Assembly (NCBI RefSeq): GCF_020880995.1
Contig: NZ_JAJISD010000001.1
Location: forward strand, 1 to 64,000
Direction: 5' to 3'
Length of the DNA: 64,000 nucleotides
Origin: Reyranella aquatilis
GTDB taxonomy: Bacteria > Pseudomonadota > Alphaproteobacteria > Reyranellales > Reyranellaceae
A program made the translations under genes and the position numbers. Positions 33,645 through 42,615 of this stretch are shown piece after piece. Every line of letters starts with the position of its first letter. Position 1 is the first letter of the stretch. The notes beneath the pieces were generated by a model that saw only the letters and a list, made by a program, of their open reading frames with translations, did no database searches and was not told the origin of the DNA.

Positions 33645-35803
33645 TCGCGCGCGAAGGCCTGATCTGCCTTGCTGCCGCGATCCTGATGATCGTCGAGGTC
33701 GCCCTCCTCGACTCGCGGGGCTGGTTCCTGCTGGCCGGAGGCCTGACGGGCCTTGCGGCGCTGGGCCTCGTGCATCTGAGCGCCCGACGGCGCGGGGCGG
33801 GGGACGGTCCCTTGCTCTATGCCGTGGGCGTCGTCGGTGCGATCGGCGGCTATTGCTACCTCGCGCTTGCCCCGTCGGGGGCCATCGCGCCGGGCGACGA
33901 GGTGATCGACTGGGGCCGCATGGACAAGCGAGCCTTCGTGTTCGGCTATCTCGGTGTTGGCTCGTTCATCGCCTATCACTGGCTCTGGATGGCCCGCCTG
34001 CGCGGCGCGCCCGCGGCGGCGTTCTTGAATGCAGACGATGGACTTGGCAGCTGGCTGCCCCGGCTGCTCGGCGCCTTCGCCATCGCGGTTCTCGCCTATT
34101 GCTGGCTGGGCCTGCCGGCTCTGCGCGGCGTCGGCGCGATCGGCGACGGCACCCTGGCGCCATTCTACGACATCCATTCGCACGTCCATCTGAGCGCGCT
34201 GCAGCAGATCCGGCTCGGCGCAGTGCCATATCTGGAGGCGCAGACCCAGTATGGGCCGGGCAACCAGGTGCTGCTGAGCGGTCTCGTCGATCTGGTGCAT
34301 TTCAGCAATCACGGCTTCTTTGCTGCGAACCTCCTGCTGAACGTCGTCTGCGTCATCGTGTTCTTCGTGGTGGTGCAGCAATTCCTGGGCTTCGGCTGGG
34401 CGGTCGCCGGTCTGGTCGGCTGGACGTTGTGGCCCAGTCCCGCCGAGCGCCTCGACCTTGCGGGCTGGGCGGTGCTGACGCGCTGGCTGATGATTCCCAT
34501 CCTGTCGCTTTGGCTGGCCTGGCTGCTTCTGGGGGGCGCCTCCGCACGGCGCGGCTGGCTGGCTCCGGTACTGGCCGGTGCGGCCTGGGGCCTCGGCGGC
34601 TTTCTCAGCCAGGAGAACCTGACCGCGGGCTTCCTGGTGTTCGCCTTCTCGGTGGCCCTGTTCGGCCCGGCGTCCGGCATGGGGCCGAGGGCGATCGTCC
34701 GGTTCGCACTTCTCTTCGTCGCGGCGGGTATCGTTCTCTTCGTCGGGCTGGTCTCGGCCTTCGTCGGGCCGGCCCACTTCTTCGAGGTGATGGCGCTGGC
34801 CGGTGCCAAGTCGAGCCTTGTGACGGCGGGTGTGTCCAACTCGATCTGGTCGGACAATCTCGGCATCGACCTGACGCTGAAGGTGGTGCACGGCCGCTTC
34901 GTGTCCGCGCTCGCGGTGTCGGGCGAGGAATTCAGGCCGCTGCTACTGACCTACGGTCTGGTGCCGCTGCTGCTGGTCGTGATCGGTCTGCTGGCATCCT
35001 TCCTGGGCCGCAATTGGGCGCTCGCCGACGGCAGGACGCGCGTTTTCGTGCGGAGGTTCGCCGGCGTGGCGGTCGGCGCCTTCATCCTGCACCTGTTCGC
35101 GCTGATGCGCGCGGACGTCTCGCACCTGGCGGGGCCGTCCTTCCTGTTGCCGCTGCTGCTCCTGATGCTGCCGGTGTTCGTTTGGCGCTGCGTCGGCCGT
35201 GGAGCAACACGGACCGCGATGATGGTTCTCTCCGTGATGCTGATCGCCGAGGGGGCCATCGCCGGATGGAGTGAAGCCGCCCGCCGCGTGGCCGAGCTCG
35301 GCGCCACCGGACGCGACACGGCCGGGATGGTGGAACTCTATCGTGAACTGCGCAGTCACCGGGGACAGTACCCGGACCTCGCCACCCTCTATTCGCCGAT
35401 CGCGCGTCATCAGGCGGCGTTCAGGGGCCATCCGGACTTCGCCGAAGCCGAGGAGTTCTTCCGCCTGCTGAAGGAGCGGCTGAACGGACGATCCGTCGAG
35501 TTCGCCTCCTACCGGTTCGACGATCTCATCCCGCAGCCCGATTCGTTCTACTTCTTCGGCGGCCTGCGCTCGCTTTCGGGCATCACCTCGCCCAAGAACA
35601 GCCTGTGGCTGCGCTCGGAGCAGGAGGCATGGATCCGCAAGGTCGCGAGCGCCCCGAAGGGCTGCCTGTTCTTCGATGCGAACTCCAACAAGGCGCTCGT
35701 CGAAGCCTGGATGAAGTCGGTGATGCCGCCCACGACGATGACCGTCACGCCGATCGTGGGGAAACGCGACTACGGCTCGCTGGCCTGCAAGGTCGCGCCC
35801 TAA
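33641..35803 (+). CDS. Large polytopic membrane protein, possible GT-C-like enzyme
   Basis: A 720-residue protein with about a dozen hydrophobic helices in the first 480 residues and a soluble C-terminal domain of about 230. After the first helices comes a loop with FYDIHSHVHLSAL and VPYLEAQTQYGPGNQVLL, an arrangement seen in lipid-linked-sugar-dependent glycosyltransferases (GT-C-like), where acidic residues in the first long periplasmic loop matter. I cannot assign it to a named family. The GTG start overlaps the GT2-GtrA stop codon, so the two are translated together, and it probably uses the lipid-linked sugar made by its partner. Its end overlaps by 4 bases the convergent MetE-like gene. 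Confidence 0.65.
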   Translation: MIAREGLICLAAAILMIVEVALLDSRGWFLLAGGLTGLAALGLVHLSARRRGAGDGPLLYAVGVVGAIGGYCYLALAPSGAIAPGDEVIDWGRMDKRAFVFGYLGVGSFIAYHWLWMARLRGAPAAAFLNADDGLGSWLPRLLGAFAIAVLAYCWLGLPALRGVGAIGDGTLAPFYDIHSHVHLSALQQIRLGAVPYLEAQTQYGPGNQVLLSGLVDLVHFSNHGFFAANLLLNVVCVIVFFVVVQQFLGFGWAVAGLVGWTLWPSPAERLDLAGWAVLTRWLMIPILSLWLAWLLLGGASARRGWLAPVLAGAAWGLGGFLSQENLTAGFLVFAFSVALFGPASGMGPRAIVRFALLFVAAGIVLFVGLVSAFVGPAHFFEVMALAGAKSSLVTAGVSNSIWSDNLGIDLTLKVVHGRFVSALAVSGEEFRPLLLTYGLVPLLLVVIGLLASFLGRNWALADGRTRVFVRRFAGVAVGAFILHLFALMRADVSHLAGPSFLLPLLLLMLPVFVWRCVGRGATRTAMMVLSVMLIAEGAIAGWSEAARRVAELGATGRDTAGMVELYRELRSHRGQYPDLATLYSPIARHQAAFRGHPDFAEAEEFFRLLKERLNGRSVEFASYRFDDLIPQPDSFYFFGGLRSLSGITSPKNSLWLRSEQEAWIRKVASAPKGCLFFDANSNKALVEAWMKSVMPPTTMTVTPIVGKRDYGSLACKVAP

Positions 35804-36831
35804 CCCAGTTCGTTCCGAACGATCGTTGCGCCCTCGCTGAGCGCCTTCAATTTCCCGAAGGCCGTTGCGCGCGGCAGGTATTTCATGCCGCAGTCGGGAG
35901 CCGGGAGCAGTTTCTCGGGCCCGATATGTTTCAGTCCGGCGCGGATGCGCTCGGCGACCTTCTGGGGTGTCTCGATTTCAGGATCGCTGAGATCGATTAC
36001 CCCGAGCATGACCTTCTTGGGCGCGAGGTCCCTGAGAACGCCCAGGTCGATCTTCGGCTGGGCAGATTCGATCGAGATCTGCTGGGCGATCGTGTCCGAA
36101 AGCTGGGGCAGGAACGAGTAGCCCGTCGGCTTCAGGCCGGTCACCACCGCGGCATAGCCGAAGCAGAGATGCACGACGGTCGGTACCGTCAGGCCTTGCA
36201 GGGCACGGTTGATGACCTTGACCGCATAGCGCTGCGCTTCGTCAGGGTTGTTACGCAACCACGGCTCGTCGAGCTGGATGACGTCGGCGCCGGCCTTGAC
36301 GAGTTCATGCGCTTCCTCGTTCACGGCCTGCGCGTAGTCCATGCACATGGCCTCGGCGTCCTTGTAGAACTCGTCCTTCACCTGCTGACCCATGGTGAAG
36401 GGACCCGGCAGGGTGATCTTTGCCAGGCGATCGGTATTGGCGCGCAGGAACTGCATGTCGCGCAGCTCGACGGGGCGCGTGCGCCGGATCTTGCCGACGA
36501 CGCGCGGTACGGGCGTCCGATTGCCTGTCCGGTTGACGATCACTGCAGGATTCTCGTCGTCGATGCCTTCCAGTGCCGTGGCGAAACGGTTGGAGTAGCT
36601 TTCGCGGCGCATCTCGCCGTCGGTGACGATGTCGATGCCGGCGCGCTCCATGTCGCGGATGGCGATGAGGGTGGCGTCGTCCTGGGCCTGCTCGAGCCAC
36701 GGCTCCGGAACCCGCCACAGCTCCTTCAGGCGCGTGCGCGGCACGACCTTGCTCAGCATGTCGCGGTTCACCAGCCAGTCGGGCTGAGGGTAGGAGCCGA
36801 CGACGGTGGTCTGCAGGAGCGTTTCGCCCAT
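35800..36831 (-). CDS. MetE C-terminal-like (cobalamin-independent methionine synthase family) protein
   Basis: A 343-residue single-barrel protein corresponding to the catalytic half of MetE. Landmarks are TVVGSYPQPDWLV at the start, RAGIDIVTDGEMRRESY, KAGADVIQLDEPWL (acidic active site), VVHLCFGYAAV where the zinc-binding His-x-Cys sits, LGVIDLSDPEIETPQKVAERI, and the last zinc Cys in LLPAPDCGMKYLP. The zinc ligands appear present. Short MetE homologues of this kind often use substrates other than methyltetrahydrofolate, for example small methyl donors or in catabolism of thiols. Start chosen at ATG 36831; 67 bases separate it from the divergent phospholipase-like gene. Confidence 0.83.
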   Translation of the reverse strand: MGETLLQTTVVGSYPQPDWLVNRDMLSKVVPRTRLKELWRVPEPWLEQAQDDATLIAIRDMERAGIDIVTDGEMRRESYSNRFATALEGIDDENPAVIVNRTGNRTPVPRVVGKIRRTRPVELRDMQFLRANTDRLAKITLPGPFTMGQQVKDEFYKDAEAMCMDYAQAVNEEAHELVKAGADVIQLDEPWLRNNPDEAQRYAVKVINRALQGLTVPTVVHLCFGYAAVVTGLKPTGYSFLPQLSDTIAQQISIESAQPKIDLGVLRDLAPKKVMLGVIDLSDPEIETPQKVAERIRAGLKHIGPEKLLPAPDCGMKYLPRATAFGKLKALSEGATIVRNELG

Positions 36832-36898
36832 GGTGAAATTCCGTTTCTCTCGAAGCTGTGATTGCGCGCCAGTCTGGAACTCCATTAAGTCCCTGTCC

Positions 36899-38689
36899 AT
36901 GTTCAGACGCCTTGTGCTGTTGCTGATCCTCGTCGCGGCCGATTCCTGCAGCGGCGACCTTCCGAGCAGCGCTGTCAGTGACAGCCAGGCCGAACGCGAC
37001 TTCGGCATATTGCGTTCATCGACTTCCATCGTTGCCCTGATTCGCGAGCGAGGCATCACGCCTCCCGACCTCTCCGCACCGGATCCCCTGGCACAGCTCC
37101 AGCGCGAACTGGCCAAGAGCGATCCCGCCGGCACGTTTGCCGGCATCACCTACGACCTGACCCGCGGCAACGGCCTGCTGGTCGACTGGCTGGTACAGAC
37201 GCCCAACCGCTGGGGCCGCAAAGCCGACGATCTCACGTGGTTTGCCATGGGGTGCAAGGACTGCGAGCCCGACGTGTCTCTGCCGGCCTGCAACACCGAC
37301 AGCGACTGCAAGGGCGGTACCTGCACGGCGATCTGGCCGCGAACGCCGGGGGCCCGCACTGCGGCCCGGAAGGTCTGCCTGGGGCATTCGGATGCGCTGC
37401 CGCTGCGGATCCATGATCTGGTTGCCAGCGCCCGGCAGAGCGTCGACATCGTCGAGTTGCAACCGGCGCCGACCGGTCGCTTCAGCGCCGCCCTGCAAGC
37501 GGCGATCGCCGAACTGGCATTCAGCCGCCGTCAGGTCGAAGTCCGGGTTCTCATCGGGCAGTTTCCGCCCAAGGGAGTCGACGCGGCGGCATTCCTCGGC
37601 GAACTCACCAAGATGGCGCGGGATATTCCCGGATCGCGCGTGACGGTCAGCGTCTCGGCGATGCGGACCTGCACGGTATTGGAATCCTGCAACAGCTTCT
37701 CGTGGAACCACGGAAAGTTCATTGTCGTGGACGGTCGCGAGGCCATCGTCGGCGGCCACAATCTGTGGACCGAGGACTATCTCACCGACAATCCGGTCCA
37801 CGACCTGTCGATGCAGGTGAGGGGCCCCGCTGCTGCCAGCGCCTCGCGCTTTGCCGACAGGCTCTGGAGCTATGTCTGCGGCAACCTTGAGTACAAGGAG
37901 TCGATCTCCCTCGCGACCTATGTGCCGGGCCACGGCGAATTCAGCCAGCGCTGCCCGGCGGCTCTGGCGACGCGCCGCGCCGTCACCGGTACGGGAAACG
38001 TCGAGATCATGGGCACCGGCCGTCTGGGAGCCGGCATCACCGAGGACTTCGCCAACCAGAGCGAGCTGGCGCGGGATCTCATGTTCGGTGCCGCACGCAA
38101 GACGATCCGCGTCGCCCAGCAGGATCTTGGCTTCCGACTGGGGCGCTCGGACACGCTCTTCCCAGAGAGTTCGCTCGACGAGATGATCGATCTGATGGAG
38201 CGGGACGGCGACGTCTACGTGGTGCTGTCGAACCCGGGCTCAATCGGCAACGGTGGCAGTCCCTACTACAACGACGTCCCGCTGCAGGTCCTCGCGAAGC
38301 GCCTGAAGGACATTGTCCAGAAGCGGATCGACACGGCCGATCCGCGGTCGCGCTACGCGATCCGCAAGGGCCCCGATCCGGTGAATGCCCTGCTGTGCCG
38401 CCATTTCCATCTGGCGTCCTTCCGGTTCGGGCCGGACGATTCCTGGCCGGGCGGCAAGACGATTGCCAACCACTCCAAGCTCTGGATGGTCGACGACCGC
38501 ATCTTCTACATCGGCTCCGACAACATGTACCCCGTGAACCTGCAGGAGTTCGGGTCCATTGTCGACGACCGCAAGGCCGCCGGCACGCTGCTCGAATCCT
38601 ACTGGAATCCGCTCTGGCAATGGTCGAAGCGCGCCGCCGTGTCGGGCGAGGGCGTGGAGAAGTGCATCTTCCGCGACATCATCAGGTAG
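36899..38689 (+). CDS. Exported phospholipase D-like protein
   Basis: A 596-residue protein with two HxKxxxxD motifs: WNHGKFIVVDG (H271) and ANHSKLWMVDD (H525), each followed by the typical IVGGHN or IGSDN. Together they form one PLD active site for cleaving or transferring phosphodiesters. The N-terminus MFRRLVLLLILVAADSC is a signal sequence; the Cys near residue 17 is only a partial lipobox. A cysteine-rich stretch around residues 115-160 (CKDCEPDVSLPACNTDSDC) suggests disulphides outside the cytoplasm. Closest in style to bacterial and toxin-like secreted PLDs. Divergent from the MetE-like gene. A strong hairpin follows at 38698. Confidence 0.85.
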   Translation: MFRRLVLLLILVAADSCSGDLPSSAVSDSQAERDFGILRSSTSIVALIRERGITPPDLSAPDPLAQLQRELAKSDPAGTFAGITYDLTRGNGLLVDWLVQTPNRWGRKADDLTWFAMGCKDCEPDVSLPACNTDSDCKGGTCTAIWPRTPGARTAARKVCLGHSDALPLRIHDLVASARQSVDIVELQPAPTGRFSAALQAAIAELAFSRRQVEVRVLIGQFPPKGVDAAAFLGELTKMARDIPGSRVTVSVSAMRTCTVLESCNSFSWNHGKFIVVDGREAIVGGHNLWTEDYLTDNPVHDLSMQVRGPAAASASRFADRLWSYVCGNLEYKESISLATYVPGHGEFSQRCPAALATRRAVTGTGNVEIMGTGRLGAGITEDFANQSELARDLMFGAARKTIRVAQQDLGFRLGRSDTLFPESSLDEMIDLMERDGDVYVVLSNPGSIGNGGSPYYNDVPLQVLAKRLKDIVQKRIDTADPRSRYAIRKGPDPVNALLCRHFHLASFRFGPDDSWPGGKTIANHSKLWMVDDRIFYIGSDNMYPVNLQEFGSIVDDRKAAGTLLESYWNPLWQWSKRAAVSGEGVEKCIFRDIIR

Positions 38690-38697
38690 GCGTAGCC

Positions 38698-38722
38698 GGG
38701 CGCCCTGTCTGGCAGGGCGCCC
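38698..38722. terminator. Strong hairpin between convergent genes
   Basis: GGGCGCCCTG and CAGGGCGCCC form a perfect 10-bp stem around a 5-base loop, between the ends of the PLD-like gene (38689) and the amidase gene (38733). There is no T-run on either side, so it may terminate inefficiently alone or protect both 3' ends. Confidence 0.55.
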
Positions 38723-38732
38723 GCCCGCGACC

Positions 38733-40142
38733 TTACGCGGCGGTGACGGGATCGATGGGCGTCACGATCCCTTCGGCCGCCTCGATCACCTCGCCGGCGT
38801 CGAGGCAGAGATCCTCGCGATTGCGCATCGCCATGATCTGGACGCCGGTCCGCAGGGCACCGTGGCTGCCGACCGGCACGGCCAGCCCGGGCAGGCCGAA
38901 CAGCGGGGCGATGAGCGCGGACCGCATGGAGTCCAGCACTTCGCGCTGGCCGTCCGGTGTTATGTCGGCCACCTGCTTGGGCGGCAGGCCGCACAGGGTC
39001 GGGAAGATGACGAGCGGCCACTGCTGCATGAAGGTCATCCATTTGAACAGCATCGCCTCGCGCTCCGTCAGGGCGCTGACGTAAGTCGCAAGGTCGACCG
39101 GCTTGTGGATGGACAACCACGCCTGCATGGCCGCAATCCCGTCCGGATCGCCCATCTTCTGCATCATGGGCCACAGCCCGCCGAACACATCGGTGACACA
39201 GATCTCGTGCCAGAGTTCGACGCAGCGCTCGATGTCGGGCGGGAGGATCTCCTCGACGACATAGCCCGCGGCCCGGAGATGTTTGCCGGCCAGCCGCACG
39301 GCCGCGACCTGGGCGGGATGGCTCTTGCCGCCGGGGACCTCAGGCACGATCGCGACCTTGATCGGCCGTGCCGGCGGTGCACCGCGCATCGGCACGTCGT
39401 TCCAGCGCCAGTCGCGACGGTCGCCGCGCGCCATGACCTCGAGGGCGAGGCGGGCGTCGCGCACGGTGCGCGTGTGGGGACCTTGCGTCGCCATCAGGAC
39501 CGCACCGATCGGACGGCCGGCGGCGGCTCCCGTCGGATTGAAGGAGGGAATGCGGGCGAACCCGGTGCGCAGTCCTACCACGCCGTTGCAGTAGGCCGGG
39601 ATACGCACCGAGCCGCCGATGTCGTTGCCATGCGCGATGGCGCCGATTCCGGTGGCCGTCGCCGCGCCGGCACCGCCGCTCGACCCACCCGGCGTCACGC
39701 TGGGATCGCGTGGATTGAGCGTCCGGCCGTGCAGGGCGTTGTCGGAGAAGATGCGCATCGAGAAGGCGGGCGCATTGGTGCGTCCCACGATGATCGCGCC
39801 GGCATGCTTCAGGTTGGCGACGACCGGGCTGTCTTCCTGGGCGATCAGGTCCTTCAGCGGAATGACGCCGTTGTCCGTCGGCAGTCCGGCCTGATCGACG
39901 TTGATCTTGGTGGTGACGGGAACGCCATGCAGCGGTGGAAGGGCATGACCGCGCGCGCGGGCGGCATCGGCCGTCTCGGCTTCGGCCCGTGCTTCGCTCT
40001 CCAGCACTCGCACGACCGCGTTAATGGCGGGATTGACCTTGTGCAGGCGTGCGAGGACGGAATCGACCGCCTCCCGCGCCGAGGCTTGTCCGGTGCGGAT
40101 CAAGCGCGCCAGGTCGGTCGCGTCATACTGCCAAAGCTCCAT
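38733..40142 (-). CDS. Amidase signature family protein
   Basis: A 469-residue amidase with the Ser-cisSer-Lys triad readable: Lys in GVPVTTKINVD (near residue 78), cis-Ser in TPGGSSGGAGAATATG and nucleophile Ser in HGNDIGGSVRIPAYC (near 175). It should hydrolyse or transamidate a small amide. I start at the ATG 40142; a TTG five codons earlier is in frame but lacks a better ribosome site. It lies 11 bases downstream of the VOC gene and in the same direction as the LysR gene, so the three probably form one transcript, with the nitronate monooxygenase divergent. Confidence 0.88.
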   Translation of the reverse strand: MELWQYDATDLARLIRTGQASAREAVDSVLARLHKVNPAINAVVRVLESEARAEAETADAARARGHALPPLHGVPVTTKINVDQAGLPTDNGVIPLKDLIAQEDSPVVANLKHAGAIIVGRTNAPAFSMRIFSDNALHGRTLNPRDPSVTPGGSSGGAGAATATGIGAIAHGNDIGGSVRIPAYCNGVVGLRTGFARIPSFNPTGAAAGRPIGAVLMATQGPHTRTVRDARLALEVMARGDRRDWRWNDVPMRGAPPARPIKVAIVPEVPGGKSHPAQVAAVRLAGKHLRAAGYVVEEILPPDIERCVELWHEICVTDVFGGLWPMMQKMGDPDGIAAMQAWLSIHKPVDLATYVSALTEREAMLFKWMTFMQQWPLVIFPTLCGLPPKQVADITPDGQREVLDSMRSALIAPLFGLPGLAVPVGSHGALRTGVQIMAMRNREDLCLDAGEVIEAAEGIVTPIDPVTAA

Positions 40143-40153
40143 GGTACCCTCGC

Positions 40154-40516
40154 TCAACGCTGCTTCGTTTCGGTGCCGAAGAAGATCATGTTGCCGTCCG
40201 CGTCCGCAATGGCGAAGTCCCGCAGCCCGTAGTCGCGGTCCTCGGGTGGGTTGAGGATCCTGGCGCCGCGTCGGACCAGATCGGCATGGAGAGCGTCGAC
40301 ATCGTCGACGAAGATGCAGACGGCACCATGGCCGGGCGGGCGCGGCGACTGTGACGCGGCGACCAGATGCAGGCTGACCTCGCCCGAGCAGAGGCCGACG
40401 TAGAAGGTCGGCGTGCCGTACTCGAAGTCGACGTCGAAGCCGAGGCGGTCGCGGTAGTAGGCGAGGGCGGCGGCTGCATCGCTGACGGTGAATACCGTCG
40501 TGCTACTGCGCATCAT
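40154..40516 (-). CDS. VOC (glyoxalase/bleomycin resistance-like) protein
   Basis: A 120-residue single VOC module: MMRSSTTVFTVSDAAAALAYYRDRLGFDVDFEYG, then FYVGLCSGEVSLHLV, FIFVDDVDALHADL-like helix, and a last strand FAIADADGNMIFFG. The end has the usual metal-binding Glu position replaced by variable residues, so enzymatic or binding activity is open. Its ATG overlaps the LysR stop (ATGA) and the amidase gene follows, indicating a coupled three-gene unit. Confidence 0.82.
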   Translation of the reverse strand: MMRSSTTVFTVSDAAAALAYYRDRLGFDVDFEYGTPTFYVGLCSGEVSLHLVAASQSPRPPGHGAVCIFVDDVDALHADLVRRGARILNPPEDRDYGLRDFAIADADGNMIFFGTETKQR

Positions 40517-41385
40517 TTGGTTTCCGCCTTCGTCACGTGCTTCTGGAAGGCGAGCAGGGCGCTGGAGGGAAGGATGTCGCGTCGCCGGATGAAGACGGTC
40601 TGTACGCGCGATTCGCTGGCGGGCAGGCGGTGCGCGCGGACAGCGCCGCCGCGCCACGCCGGCCCGATCAGGCTGCGCGGCAGAAGCGTTACGCCAAGTC
40701 CTGCGGCCACAGCGCCCAGGATGGCCTCCAGCGTGCCGAATTCCAGCCGGCGCAGGCCGACCACACCGCGCCGCGCCAGCAACTCCTCCAGTCGTTGCCG
40801 GTAGGAGCAGCCGGCCCGCAGGATGACGAGTCTCAGGTCAGGATGTCTCAGGGCGGAGGCCAGCGACGTTTCATCGGGGGCTGTCAGGAACGCCAGCTCC
40901 TCGGTGAAGGCCGGTGCCGAGACGAGCTGCGGATGGACGACCGGGCCGCAGACGAACGCGCCTTCGATGTCGCGGCTCAGAACGCCCTCCACCATCTCGG
41001 CCGTCGTGCCCGTGCGGAGCACGACATCGACGCCCGGATGGGCCCGTACATAGGAAGCGAGCAGGGGAGAGAGCCGCAGGGCCGCCGTCGTCTCCAGCGA
41101 GCCGACGGTTAGCGGGCCGCGGGGCGCGCCATCGTCGCGTGCGGCGCGACCGGCTTCATCGAGCAGCGCGCCGACGCGAGTCGCGTACGGCATCAATCTC
41201 TGGCCGGCCGGCGTGAGGCGCGCACCGGCGCGGCTTCGCTCGAACAGCGAGACGCCGAGCGTCTCTTCCAGGCGCCGCACGCGCTGCGTCACGTTCGACT
41301 GCACGGTGTTCAGTTCGCGCGCGGCTCGGCCCATGCCGCCCAGCCGGGCCACCGCTTCGAAAGTGGCGAGGTCCCTTGCATCCAT
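40513..41385 (-). CDS. LysR-type transcriptional regulator
   Basis: A 290-residue regulator with an N-terminal winged helix-turn-helix (DLATFEAVARLGGMGRAARELNTVQSNVTQRVRRLEE is split as helix, turn, recognition helix within residues 5-40) and a C-terminal periplasmic-binding-protein-like effector domain from about residue 90 (GPLTVGSLETTAALRL). It is divergent from the nitronate monooxygenase gene with 93 bases between, the classic LysR arrangement, and reads into the VOC and amidase genes. Palindromic sequences in the intergenic gap are candidate binding sites. Confidence 0.9.
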   Translation of the reverse strand: MDARDLATFEAVARLGGMGRAARELNTVQSNVTQRVRRLEETLGVSLFERSRAGARLTPAGQRLMPYATRVGALLDEAGRAARDDGAPRGPLTVGSLETTAALRLSPLLASYVRAHPGVDVVLRTGTTAEMVEGVLSRDIEGAFVCGPVVHPQLVSAPAFTEELAFLTAPDETSLASALRHPDLRLVILRAGCSYRQRLEELLARRGVVGLRRLEFGTLEAILGAVAAGLGVTLLPRSLIGPAWRGGAVRAHRLPASESRVQTVFIRRRDILPSSALLAFQKHVTKAETK

Positions 41386-41409
41386 GGCATCAGAATATCA
41401 GATGGCATC

Positions 41410-41440
41410 GATTAGTATAAATCACTGATTGGAATGTCAG
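41410..41440. promoter_or_regulatory. Candidate LysR binding sites
   Basis: Two imperfectly spaced inverted repeats lie in the divergent gap: GATT-N6-AATC at 41410-41423, and CTGA-N8-TCAG at 41425-41440. They are A+T-rich compared with the surroundings and lie 39-69 bases before the nitronate monooxygenase start. The symmetry fits LysR-type sites. Confidence 0.45.
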
Positions 41441-41478
41441 CCGTCGCCTAGACTGCGGTCACGCAAAGGAGAACAGCC

Positions 41479-42552
41479 ATGAAGTGGCAGGACCGACGCC
41501 TTCTCGACCTATTCGGCATCGAGCATCCCATCCTCCAGGCGCCGATGGCCGGCGTGACGTCGCCCCAAATGGCGATCGCCACCTCCGAGGCCGGCGCACT
41601 GGGATCGATCGCCGGGGCGATGCTGACGCCGGATGGGCTTCGCCAGGAATTCCAGATGGTGAAGCAGGGCACGGCCAGGCCCTTCAACGTGAATTTCTTC
41701 GTCCACAAGGCACCGACGGTGGACGCCGCGCGCGACGCGGCATGGCGTCGGAAGCTCGCGGGATACTATGAAGAACTGGGCGTGGCGCCGGGTACCAAGG
41801 GGCCGTCGCGCGCCGCCTTCGATGCCACCGCCTGCGACCTGGTGCTTGAATTCATGCCCAAGGTGGTGAGTTTCCATTTCGGCCTGCCCGACAAGGCATT
41901 GATGCAGCGCTTGAAAGCGGCCGGCATCGTGATCATCGCGTCGGCGACGACGGCCGAGGAAGCGCGCTGGCTGGAGGGCGAGGGCACCGATGCCGTCATC
42001 GCCCAGGGCGCCGAGGCGGGCGGCCATCGCGGCATGTTCCTGGTCGAAGACATATCGCGTCAGGCGGGGACGATGGCGCTGGTGCCGCAGGTGGTGGACG
42101 CCGTGAAGGTGCCGGTGATCGCGGCCGGCGGAATCGGCGACGGACGCGGGATCGCCGCGGCTCTGGCGCTCGGCGCCGCCGGCGCGCAGATCGGCACGGC
42201 CTTCATGCTGTCGCCGGAAGCTCGGACGGGTGCCCTGCATCGTGCGGCGCTGAAGAAGGCCAATGACAACAGTACGGTCCTGACCAACGTCTTCACCGGC
42301 CGCCCGGCCCGCGGCATTGTGAACCGCATCGTGAGCGAGGTCGGGCCGATGAGTGCGGAGGCGCCGGCCTTTCCGCTGACGGCCGAAGCCACGCAGCCGC
42401 TGCGCGGCCCGGCCGAGGCCAAGGGCTCGACCGATTTCACGCCTTTGTGGAGCGGGCAGGCGCCGACCCTGGCGCGCGAGATGCCGGCTGGCGAGCTCGT
42501 GAAGGCGATGGTGCGGGAAACCCAGGCCGTTCTCGGCCGAGTCCGCGGCTGA
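41479..42552 (+). CDS. Nitronate monooxygenase (2-nitropropane dioxygenase family)
   Basis: A 357-residue FMN-dependent TIM-barrel enzyme that oxidises alkyl nitronates such as propionate-3-nitronate. It opens HPILQAPMAGVTSPQMAIA with GSIAGAM, contains VVSFHFGLP, the FMN-binding AVIAQGAEAGGHRGMF (catalytic His of class I enzymes in GGH), and PVIAAGGIGDGRGIAAALALGAAGAQIGT is divided as the phosphate-binding loop and helix. AAGGIGDG is the class hallmark. Ribosome site AAAGGAGA precedes ATG 41479. It is probably controlled by the divergent LysR. Confidence 0.9.
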   Translation: MKWQDRRLLDLFGIEHPILQAPMAGVTSPQMAIATSEAGALGSIAGAMLTPDGLRQEFQMVKQGTARPFNVNFFVHKAPTVDAARDAAWRRKLAGYYEELGVAPGTKGPSRAAFDATACDLVLEFMPKVVSFHFGLPDKALMQRLKAAGIVIIASATTAEEARWLEGEGTDAVIAQGAEAGGHRGMFLVEDISRQAGTMALVPQVVDAVKVPVIAAGGIGDGRGIAAALALGAAGAQIGTAFMLSPEARTGALHRAALKKANDNSTVLTNVFTGRPARGIVNRIVSEVGPMSAEAPAFPLTAEATQPLRGPAEAKGSTDFTPLWSGQAPTLAREMPAGELVKAMVRETQAVLGRVRG

Positions 42553-42615
42553 CCGCGCGCGAACTGGGGCTTCGGCTGGAAAGGCAGGCTTGCCGCGCGC
42601 GCCCATCCCCTGGGA

